Shown: positions 22,980-28,993 of the stretch, one piece after another
Layout: every line of letters begins with the position of its first letter
Position numbering within the stretch: position 1 is the stretch's first letter
Assembly (NCBI GenBank): GCA_003857395.1
Contig: RPRC01000112.1
Location: forward strand, 1-28,993
Length of the DNA stretch: 28,993 nt
Source: Geobacter sp.
Lineage (GTDB): Bacteria > Desulfobacterota > Desulfuromonadia > Geobacterales > Geobacteraceae
Reading direction: 5' to 3'
Position numbers and translations under genes: made by a program
Notes under the pieces: generated by a model
Told to the model about the DNA's origin: nothing
The model's input: the letters and a program-made list of their open reading frames with translations, nothing else
Database searches by the model: none

Positions 22980-24591
22980 CCGAATCAGAAGATGGCCCGT
23001 TTTCGCCGGAATTCCCAGAGTTGTCCGTATCACTGGAATCATCGGCAAGCTCACCATGCTTGTTGACCCATGGGAGATTTCCTCGTAATTCATAAATCCA
23101 CTTTCCATTCTCTTTCCGAACATAGACGCCGAGCCTTTTACCTTCTGAATCCCTGCCGTCAAATACTGATTCTATCAGCTTGCGGTCATCCCTGTATTTC
23201 CCTTCCACCATATCAACCATACGTTTATGTGCAATGGCCCGTCTAACCGCCTTACTGACAGTTTGTGCGGCCTGTCTGATTTCCTTTTCGGATGGAGTAT
23301 TGCTCAATTCCTGATGTAGTTTCTCAATTTCAACGGCAAGAGGAACCGCGCGGGTTCTTTTCTCTTGGATAAGGGGCTGTAATTCTTCATCGCTAAAAAG
23401 CCCTTTTGCGTAACCATCCATGAGCCTTTGAATCTCTGCCTTAAGTTGTCGCTGTTCATTCTCTAAAAGGGTTAGGGTTTTGTTTTTCTCGTTTACAGGA
23501 GTCCCTGCACAGTGTTCTTTCACCTTCTGCTCGATAGCTTCAGGAGATGAAAACATGTCCTCAAGTTGTGCCATTACTACGGATTCAAGCAAATCGGCGT
23601 TGATATGGATAGGCGGTTTAGAATGGACGCACTGTGACCGTTTTTTACCAACATGGACGTAAAAAGTTTTATTGTTTGAATTGTAGCAAGCACCCGAAAA
23701 CGAAGATCCGCATTCACCGCAAAGCACGAACTTCGAGAGAAGGTAATTCCTTTTCCGATTCGCATGTGTGAAGGTCTTGTTCTTCTGCATTCGGTCATAC
23801 ACAGCTTGAATCGTTTCGGGATCTTCGATAATGGCCGGTATGGTGTATTTGACTGACTCGCTGAAGTTAAACTTCTTGCTTTTAAATTCCCGACTCCATG
23901 TATCACCAAGAGTGAAGCGGAAGCACCTGTTTAGGGTGGCGTAATTGATGCCGATGATCTTGGCGATTGGCTCAACTCCTTTGCCATTCTCCGCGTCCAA
24001 GAACAATGCAACGGCCGTACGTACCTGTTCGGCCTTATTCTCGTCCAATCCCCATGTGCAGTCAGGTCTCCGGATTCGTGCATAAGGAAGACGTAGATTT
24101 TTTGGAGCAATTCCGGCGTCTGCCTGTTCTTTTGCGCTGGCAATTCTGGCGACAATAGACTTCTTGGCATATTGCAGGGCCACAAACTCGCTGAACTCTG
24201 CCGTTAATCCCAATTCAAAACAGTCTTGAGGGTTGTACAAATCCTTTTCGGTGGTCTGAACAAAGAACCGGATACCTGTTGTTCGAAAAATCCTGAGAGC
24301 TTTTTTCAGTTGCTCGTTATCGCGGCTCAACCTATCCGCATGTTGAACGATAACACAATTGAAAGCCCCTTTTTCGGCGTCCTGAAGTAGACGATTAAAC
24401 ATTCGCTTTTCTGTATCAGGTGTTGCAGATTCTTGTCCGACATACTGCCAGCATGTTTCGGGGATTGTCCCGCCGAGAGTCTTCACGTAACCGATGATTG
24501 CCGCTTTCTGGTCCTGAAGACTCCTGCCGTGCTCAGCCTGTTTCTCCGTGCTAACCCTTATAAATGGTGCAAATCGCAATGGCTTGTTCAT
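22726..24591 (-). CDS. Large serine recombinase (integrase) of the mobile element
   Basis: The protein (621 codons) has the serine catalytic domain with Ser14 in FIRVSTEKQAEHGRSL and the arginine-rich active-site segment (HADRLSRDN). It has a recombinase domain at about residues 165-285, a zinc ribbon (C291, C294, C302 and C321 region), and a long coiled coil at about 370-435, typical of phage or ICE integrases. It joins attP and attB sites. The start overlaps the resolvase stop by four bases (ATGA). The last 80 residues, from about T542, are the antisense of the integrase remnant, so the native C-terminus probably differs in the excised form. This is the closest gene to the left boundary of the element. 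Confidence 0.9.
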   Translation of the reverse strand: MNKPLRFAPFIRVSTEKQAEHGRSLQDQKAAIIGYVKTLGGTIPETCWQYVGQESATPDTEKRMFNRLLQDAEKGAFNCVIVQHADRLSRDNEQLKKALRIFRTTGIRFFVQTTEKDLYNPQDCFELGLTAEFSEFVALQYAKKSIVARIASAKEQADAGIAPKNLRLPYARIRRPDCTWGLDENKAEQVRTAVALFLDAENGKGVEPIAKIIGINYATLNRCFRFTLGDTWSREFKSKKFNFSESVKYTIPAIIEDPETIQAVYDRMQKNKTFTHANRKRNYLLSKFVLCGECGSSFSGACYNSNNKTFYVHVGKKRSQCVHSKPPIHINADLLESVVMAQLEDMFSSPEAIEQKVKEHCAGTPVNEKNKTLTLLENEQRQLKAEIQRLMDGYAKGLFSDEELQPLIQEKRTRAVPLAVEIEKLHQELSNTPSEKEIRQAAQTVSKAVRRAIAHKRMVDMVEGKYRDDRKLIESVFDGRDSEGKRLGVYVRKENGKWIYELRGNLPWVNKHGELADDSSDTDNSGNSGENGPSSDSAKYKTAQRAYISWLFQAGVAEQILDRADVVIGLFLPSQSKTVAERTNDEPAPSGPSDISSPRHHQEKPHNSNRPGLADEDRLPS

Positions 24592-25385
24592 GGCTTCACC
24601 TCGGCGTTCAGCTTGTTCTTGCTAATCCAGTTCATCAGGTTTTCTGGACTGCATCCGTATCGCTTGGCTACAAAGGTCTTAGTCGAGCCGTTCTTGAGTA
24701 GTGCTATGATTTCCTCGCGGTGCGGGTCTAGCTTGCTCTTGCCCGGCCCTTTTGGTCTTCCCAGTATGACTCCGGCTGCTTTACGGGCTTTCAGTCCTTC
24801 CTTCGTCCTCTCGCTGATCAAGTCGCGTTCGATCTCAGCTACCATTGCGAGTACTTGCAAGACGATCTTGGATTCCATTGTACCGTTGAGACTCCAGCCG
24901 TTTTTGATCGCGTGTACCGCAATTCCTTTTTCTTTAGCCACTTTCATGACCTCAAGGATTTGCAAGGTACTTCGTCCTAGTCTGGAAAGTTCTGAGACGA
25001 TGAGAGTGTCGCCTGTGTTGAGAACAGCCATAATCTCGCCTAGCTTCCGCTTTTTCCAGTCCTTAGTACCACTGACCTTCTCTTCAACCCATTCGACCGT
25101 AGACAGCCGTTTCTCGTTGGCTAAATGGAGTATGTTGGCCTTGTTCTTATCTAGGTCTTGTTCGTCGGTACTGACTCTGAGATAGCCGATTGTGCGAGGT
25201 TTGTGTTCTTCTTGGATTGGTTGGCCTGTGCCTGGAAAGGGTTTGAAGTATCGGCCATTGTGTTTCTTGCAGACAAGGTACTCGTTTCCGTCGTCGTGCT
25301 TTCGCCAGACAGTAGCTGGATTCACGCATTGCTTGCCGATAGTCGTTAGGCATTCGCAGCGTCTTTTCTCGTGCATATCGTTCAT
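24588..25385 (-). CDS. Resolvase/invertase-type serine recombinase with N-terminal zinc-finger-like extension
   Basis: The protein has 265 residues from ATG 25385, which has GGGGG at good spacing (GTG 25394 is an alternative). Residues 1-60 carry C10, C12, C20, C39 and H42 in the pattern of small zinc fingers (CECLTTIGKQC ... YLVCKKHNG). The resolvase domain follows: GYLRVSTDEQDLDKNKANI with catalytic Ser72, then SELSRLGRSTLQILE and the E-helix region (AEIERDLISERTKEGLKARK). A C-terminal helix-turn-helix (TKTFVAKRYGCSPENLMNWI) ends it. It is ATGA-coupled to the large serine recombinase, an uncommon pairing. Confidence 0.9.
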   Translation of the reverse strand: MNDMHEKRRCECLTTIGKQCVNPATVWRKHDDGNEYLVCKKHNGRYFKPFPGTGQPIQEEHKPRTIGYLRVSTDEQDLDKNKANILHLANEKRLSTVEWVEEKVSGTKDWKKRKLGEIMAVLNTGDTLIVSELSRLGRSTLQILEVMKVAKEKGIAVHAIKNGWSLNGTMESKIVLQVLAMVAEIERDLISERTKEGLKARKAAGVILGRPKGPGKSKLDPHREEIIALLKNGSTKTFVAKRYGCSPENLMNWISKNKLNAEVKP

Positions 25386-25425
25386 AACTGACACCCCCTA
25401 GACGTAAAGGTAAAATATGAACTAA

Positions 25426-25454
25426 ATATTAAGATAAAACTAAATGATAATCAA
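25426..25454 (-). promoter_or_regulatory. Sigma-70 type promoter of the recombinase operon
   Basis: On the minus strand TTGATT (25449-25454) and TAATAT (25426-25431) are 17 bases apart, about 40 bases before the resolvase start. A second -35-like TTGACA lies at 25480-25485 but lacks a good -10 at 17 bases. The intergenic DNA 25386-25506 is AT-rich, so additional regulators may bind here. Confidence 0.55.
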
Positions 25455-25506
25455 GCATATTTGTTTACATAATAGTAGATGTCAAAATGAACGTTATTTA
25501 TAGAGG

Positions 25507-26298
25507 TTAGTGCCGGACGCCGATTGTATATGGTGTGCTGAGACTGCCGGACTTAACCGCATCTGCAAATCCAGTTGGGTCGGTCTTGTCTTGGCCCCAC
25601 GTTCCGGCCTTGCTGCGTGGCTCATCCAATTCCAAGGAATCTAGGTCAAGTGGTATGTGGTGAAGAGGTTCGAGGACTAAGGGTTTTTCTTCTTGCAGTT
25701 CTTCCTCTTGGACTTTGCGTCTAGCACGTTTTGGCTCTGGCGGATTGTAGGCCTGAGGTGTATTCCGGATTTCCTGCATTGCTGCTGTGATTACATCATC
25801 AGTTCGTTCGCCACACATTTTCTCGACAATAGCTATGTACATCGTGAGTTCAGCATCGCTCAGAAGGTTCAGGCCTTCTTGTTGACTAGCGGACTGCTGG
25901 TCTTCTTGTTCGGCCTGTTGGGCCTGTAAATCCATGGCCTGAATCTGATATACAGTACTGCAAATACGTGCCATTAATTCCAAGACTCCCTTGGTTTCGC
26001 GGATTGCTCCCAGTGCTATCCCGAGTTTTCCGTCTCGTTCTGCTCTACGCAATATGTGCTTACTTCTGGTCAGCAGTTCTTGTATTTCAGTTACTAGGCC
26101 TGTTGCTTCGATAGCTTGCCGCATTTCTACTGATTTGGCGAGTTGTCTGCTGACGTGATTCTGCATGTGATTCCTGATACTGACTGAACTGATACCGTAC
26201 TCTCTCGATATCTGTTCTTGGTTTCCGCCAGCTATTATACGTTTCTCTACTGATAACCTGTCGGATTGATTGAGATTGCAGACTTGGCACTGTGACAT
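25507..26298 (-). CDS. Helix-turn-helix protein of the mobile element (terminase-small-like N-terminus)
   Basis: The 263-residue protein starts at ATG 26298 with AGGAGG four bases upstream. It opens with a CxxC (C4, C7) and then a helix-turn-helix (residues about 15-50: VEKRIIAGGNQEQISREYGI then SIRNHMQNHV), resembling the DNA-binding start of small terminase-like proteins. The middle is helical and Gln/Glu-rich. The C-terminus is charged and low-complexity. It lies between the resolvase operon and the AT-rich repeat region. It may bind the origin-like repeats or recombination sites. The rest has no recognised fold. Confidence 0.6.
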   Translation of the reverse strand: MSQCQVCNLNQSDRLSVEKRIIAGGNQEQISREYGISSVSIRNHMQNHVSRQLAKSVEMRQAIEATGLVTEIQELLTRSKHILRRAERDGKLGIALGAIRETKGVLELMARICSTVYQIQAMDLQAQQAEQEDQQSASQQEGLNLLSDAELTMYIAIVEKMCGERTDDVITAAMQEIRNTPQAYNPPEPKRARRKVQEEELQEEKPLVLEPLHHIPLDLDSLELDEPRSKAGTWGQDKTDPTGFADAVKSGSLSTPYTIGVRH

Positions 26299-26690
26299 AA
26301 AACCTCCTGTTATGGCCTCAAGTATTTACAATAATGGGAGCGTATTTGTATGTTACTATTTTGGAGTCCATTTAATGATTTTGAATTTAAATAGATTTTA
26401 ATGTTTCCGATCAATCAGTTACTGGCCCAATAATTTATTGGACAGTTACTAAGTTTGATTCTCTCAAAAGCACATCTTGTCTTTTATGTGCTGAGAGAAG
26501 CGAACCCGATATATATACAGGGACTGGATATGTATCCATTATACGTTTTTAAATATTTTCCAAATAGTGCTTATATTTAAACTAGTTACATATTTCCATA
26601 ATATTTAAAAACCCTGTTTAAGCCATCTTTCAAATATTATTCGGCTTTTTTTCAAATATTAATATTTAAAAACTCTGCTACAAAAAAGAC
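26299..26690. repeat. AT-rich region with repeated 13-mer and 12-mer motifs (origin candidate)
   Basis: The 13-mer AATATTTAAAAAC occurs at 26600-26612 and 26661-26673 (the copies extend to AATATTTAAAAACYCTG) and inverted as GTTTTTAAATATT at 26545-26557. A partial copy (ATATTTAAAC) lies at 26572-26581. The 12-mer TTTCAAATATTA occurs at 26628-26639 and 26650-26661, spaced 22 bases. Iterated sites of this size next to an AT-rich tract are typical of replication origins and regulatory clusters. No gene is seen in this 392-base stretch. It follows the winged-helix gene and precedes the helix-turn-helix gene. Confidence 0.65.
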
Positions 26691-27923
26691 CTATTGACCC
26701 GTATTGAAAGCAACCTTGAAGTCAATAAGTCTCTGGTACATTTCCGGCGATTCCTTCTTTCCATATTTCTTTTGTTGCAGGAATGGCATGACCCTTTGCT
26801 TATTCTCCCATTCAACCCAATACCCGATAGAGTATACGGTGAAGGGATTCCGTCCCTTTTGGTGAAACCGTTTAATGACTCCAATATCACACATTGCTTT
26901 CAGGTATTTCTGTACAAGTTGAGCAGACTTTCCGAGTTCCTTTGCGATATCCTCATGTGTCAAATCCGCCGGCAATAATGCGCAATACCTTTCTTTCCCG
27001 TTCGCATCAACGATCATTCCGGCATCTGCTCTTTCACCGAGTCCGAGTTTTTCCCTGAGATTGAGTGAACCCTGATAATCAATATGCTTTCGCTTCCTCC
27101 ACATTATGTTGAGTATTGCCGAAAAGTGTTCGTATCTGTTCAGCATTGCACGCATACCTTTATCATTTGTCATCCATTTTGCTGGCCAGTAGTTTTCATT
27201 TTTATTTGCTCTGCCAAATTCAGCCGGGAATGTCGCTTTGAACTGTTCACAGTATTCCAGAAGTTGTTTATGAAGTCCGGTTACAACCTGCTTTCGGGAT
27301 TGACTATAAAAATCGTTTTCCAGTATCTCTGACCATGCTTCATGAACATCACCGCTACTCTCTCCATATACGAGTTCTAAAACCTCGTCTTTCCAGGTAT
27401 TCCATACACCGGCAAGGCCTGAAAATATTGTCAGCGGGTCCAGCTTGGGCTTCTGCTGCCGGAACTTTTTCCATCCCGGTACTATTGCGTCAAGACTCTT
27501 GTTTGTTAATTGCGGAATCTCACTGATTTTGTGAAATAGGTCTGGGTCATTCTCAATTTCCACCATTTTGCTCTGGACAAATTCTATGGTACTGTTCCGC
27601 TGTTCCTCAATATCAATCTCGGTAGTGTCAATCCAATTGTCTGGATTATAACAACTGTCATCATCAAACAGTTTACAAAGTTGTTCAGATATTGTTTGAA
27701 ACCGCTTTTGAGTCTCACCTAAACATTGTTCGGGACAGGTGCTGCAAATCTTTCCTCCATGCACGTATCCATAATATTTGTTGGGACAGAATTTCTTGCC
27801 GGTAGCCTGTCTCTTGCCTTCTTCACGCTTAATCAACTGTGTTTCCGTATCAAGTCGATTTGCTTCAACTTGCTGAATGATTCGTTCCCTAGCTTTGTCC
27901 CGTCTATCTGCTGTCTTTGGCAT
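26691..27923 (-). CDS. Cys-cluster and winged-helix protein, replication-initiator candidate
   Basis: The protein has about 410 residues from ATG 27923, chosen because GAGAG lies eight bases upstream; an upstream in-frame start at 27986 is less supported. The N-terminus is basic and helical. A Cys cluster (C46, C60, C63 and C67: KICSTCPEQC) suggests a metal site. A long helical middle follows (about 70-310). A winged-helix domain lies near residues 316-370 (THEDIAKELGKSAQLVQKYL then GVIKRF). No Rep family is recognised, so the function is inferred from the DNA-binding end, the adjacent AT-rich iterons and the element context. It could equally be a transcription regulator. Confidence 0.5.
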   Translation of the reverse strand: MPKTADRRDKARERIIQQVEANRLDTETQLIKREEGKRQATGKKFCPNKYYGYVHGGKICSTCPEQCLGETQKRFQTISEQLCKLFDDDSCYNPDNWIDTTEIDIEEQRNSTIEFVQSKMVEIENDPDLFHKISEIPQLTNKSLDAIVPGWKKFRQQKPKLDPLTIFSGLAGVWNTWKDEVLELVYGESSGDVHEAWSEILENDFYSQSRKQVVTGLHKQLLEYCEQFKATFPAEFGRANKNENYWPAKWMTNDKGMRAMLNRYEHFSAILNIMWRKRKHIDYQGSLNLREKLGLGERADAGMIVDANGKERYCALLPADLTHEDIAKELGKSAQLVQKYLKAMCDIGVIKRFHQKGRNPFTVYSIGYWVEWENKQRVMPFLQQKKYGKKESPEMYQRLIDFKVAFNTGQ

Positions 27924-28032
27924 TGTCCACGCTCTCTTTTCATCCTCCTGTAAGGTTAAGTGAGGGGAAGACGGACAGGAGAGCACTAACCGCCTTATCG
28001 GGAGCGACCCTATCCCCTCAAATTGCTATCGC

Positions 28033-28218
28033 CTAGCTGATTGCCATTTTTTGTTTTTCTGATATTGCGGCTCTAAGTGCTATTTTTGTTTCGTCTATAG
28101 TCAATCCCCAGTATCTCAGCTTTCGGCCACGTTCAAGCTGGATTTCCAATTCTTTTATGGAACGGTTCATAAGGACAACTGCGTAGTTCCTGACGTCACC
28201 TGTAAGTTGTTCAAACAT
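28033..28218 (-). CDS. Small hypothetical protein of the mobile element
   Basis: The 61-residue frame starts at ATG 28218 with AGGAGG five bases upstream. It is a charged, helical protein (FEQLTGDVRNYAVVLMN, then GLTIDETKIALRAAISEKQ). No cysteine motif or transmembrane segment is seen. It lies just after the 46-residue Cys protein and before the winged-helix gene, on the same strand, so it is probably cotranscribed. No family is recognised. Confidence 0.6.
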   Translation of the reverse strand: MFEQLTGDVRNYAVVLMNRSIKELEIQLERGRKLRYWGLTIDETKIALRAAISEKQKMAIS

Positions 28219-28232
28219 AATAACCTCCTTGC

Positions 28233-28373
28233 TTATTCGTCTTTTGGTCGGCATCCCATTCGATACGCGAACAATGCGCAATCCTTAACGCCACATTCTC
28301 GCACTTCTTTTACTTGGTTCCCTGAACACTCAAGACACTTTTGTCGAATTGCCTTTATCGGCGTCAATCTCAT
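28233..28373 (-). CDS. 46-residue five-cysteine zinc-finger-like protein
   Basis: The short frame starts at ATG 28373 with GAGG nine bases upstream and ends at TAA 28233-28235, 14 bases before the next gene. Cysteines C13, C16, C27, C32 and C41 are arranged as CLECSGNQVKEVRECGVKDC. This form (AIRxKCxxCSGxxxxEVRxC) is a recurrent small protein in prophages and integrative elements. It has no catalytic motif; it probably binds zinc and nucleic acid or a protein partner. Its role is not established. Confidence 0.75.
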   Translation of the reverse strand: MRLTPIKAIRQKCLECSGNQVKEVRECGVKDCALFAYRMGCRPKDE

Positions 28374-28454
28374 GGCTTTAAACCTCGTGAATTTCGCAAA
28401 AATCAGCCTGCTACCTAAGGATTTCTAGACTTTGTCGGCATTACCTAGGCCTGA

Positions 28455-28754
28455 CTATATCCCCGGCCAGAACTCCGGCCAAGTCAACGGGAATTTCTGC
28501 TTTACTGCTTCTGTTCCATTCTCTTCAAGATAAAGATTCCGAGTTGTCTTTGCTTCGAGTTCCAGTTGGTCGATAATGCCTTTTCCGAAACTTGAAATAG
28601 GCATGGAAAAAGCTTGTTGTCTGATTAGGCCGAGTGACTCCATTTCCTGTCGTTCCTGCTGTCGTGCTGCTTTCCTAGCCTGTATCTGTTCGAGAGATTC
28701 TCTCCGCGTTCTCCGGTGCTCCGCCATCTGCGCCCTCCATTCAGCGTCTGTCAT
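28455..28754 (-). CDS. Hypothetical coiled-coil-like protein
   Basis: From ATG 28754 (GGGAG ten bases upstream) the product has 99 residues. It is strongly basic and helical at first (MTDAEWRAQMAEHRRTRRES, then ARKAARQQERQEMESLG), with a more hydrophobic C-terminus ending WPEFWPGI. An in-frame extension to 28904 looks non-coding. It is the rightmost gene seen; the remaining 28755-28993 shows no convincing gene. No family is recognised. Confidence 0.5.
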   Translation of the reverse strand: MTDAEWRAQMAEHRRTRRESLEQIQARKAARQQERQEMESLGLIRQQAFSMPISSFGKGIIDQLELEAKTTRNLYLEENGTEAVKQKFPLTWPEFWPGI

Positions 28755-28993
28755 TGGTTGTGTTCTCCCAAACGGCATAAGACCTGTACTGCTTTTCAAA
28801 ACCGCCGTACAACTTAAATTTGCTCGGTTACGGTAACCCGGAACAACTGCTGCGACAGGCGAGTTATCGCTTTTTTCAGGCACACCGAGCAAGGACCAGA
28901 TCACACCTGCCGCATGCTGTTAAACTTGGGTGTCCGGTGCCTATTGCTGAACAAGGATTATGGCCTCGCCGGGACAGCAAATAGGCTTATAGG

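Larger units (their letters stand above)
22962..28993. mobile_element. Integrated element with two serine recombinases (left part; right end outside)
   Basis: The integrase homology breaks after 22961, inside the end of the integron-integrase remnant. From there to the window end all clear genes lie on the minus strand and the DNA is more AT-rich than the flagellar region. The gene set is a large serine recombinase, a small resolvase, a helix-turn-helix protein, an AT-rich repeat region, a winged-helix protein and small Cys-rich proteins. There are no structural phage genes or transfer genes in view. The right boundary and a duplicated core are not visible, so the element type (plasmid-like island, satellite, ICE or prophage) is undecided. 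Confidence 0.7.

Noticed and set aside
22900..23000. A tRNA gene as the insertion target of the mobile element
   Set aside because: The target is the 3' end of an integron-integrase relic; no tRNA fold is seen on either strand there.
24433..25185. A long + strand frame opposite the two serine recombinases
   Set aside because: It is an antisense shadow of two clearly identified recombinase genes.
27961..28020. TGAGGGGA ... TCCCCTCA inverted repeat between the winged-helix gene and the 61-residue gene
   Set aside because: Only 8 bp with a 44-base loop and no U-run; may be chance.

Overview
The window looks like a chromosome segment of a free-living deltaproteobacterium, probably Desulfuromonadales/Geobacter-like. 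This rests on the flagellar gene order, the style of the hook and FliG proteins, a PocR-type hybrid kinase, a RAYT transposase remnant and an integron-integrase remnant. No 16S rRNA or other marker is present, so the assignment is inference. It divides into an ordered core region (1 to about 16300), an accessory 'scrap' region (about 16300 to 22960) and the left part of a mobile element (about 22960 to the window end).

Core, + strand: an inverted repeat with a U-run at the extreme left edge; a CheC/CheX-like domain fused to a degenerate receiver (150-1220); then two sigma-54-type promoters with almost identical cores. One lies in front of a secreted TPR protein (1570-3711) and one in front of flgB. 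The flagellar operon runs flgB, flgC, fliE, fliF, fliG, fliH, fliI, fliJ, a MotE-like gene, fliK, flgD, a flagellar-operon protein of the TIGR02530 type, and a short flgE-like gene. It encodes the rod base, MS ring, switch, export ATPase complex, hook-length ruler, hook cap and hook. It stops at a strong bidirectional terminator; the export-gate, switch and motor genes that usually complete such a cluster are not here. The convergent rsgA (ribosome-assembly GTPase) lies beyond the terminator.

Accessory region: a PocR-PAS-histidine kinase-receiver protein with a hairpin in its leader, small orphan ORFs, a vapBC toxin-antitoxin pair, a relE-type toxin whose antitoxin gene is frameshifted in a run of seven A, the C-terminal remnant of a RAYT (REP-associated Y1) transposase, and a decayed integron-type tyrosine integrase. 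Two imperfect hairpins with AAC/GTT ends, near the toxin-antitoxin genes, resemble degenerate attC sites. Together these suggest an old, degraded chromosomal integron-like locus; this is inference.

Mobile element: the right 6 kb is more AT-rich and entirely minus-strand. From right to left it carries an unknown coiled-coil-like ORF, a 46-residue five-cysteine protein, a 61-residue protein, a 410-residue Cys-cluster/winged-helix protein (replication-initiator candidate), an AT-rich intergenic with repeated 13-mers (origin candidate), a helix-turn-helix protein, and two serine recombinases in an ATGA-coupled pair: a small resolvase with an N-terminal zinc-finger-like extension and a large serine recombinase. 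The last gene reads through the element/chromosome boundary, so its final 80 or so residues come from the antisense strand of the integrase remnant. The right end of the element is outside the window. This two-recombinase, candidate self-replicating element is the best candidate here for an undescribed system.
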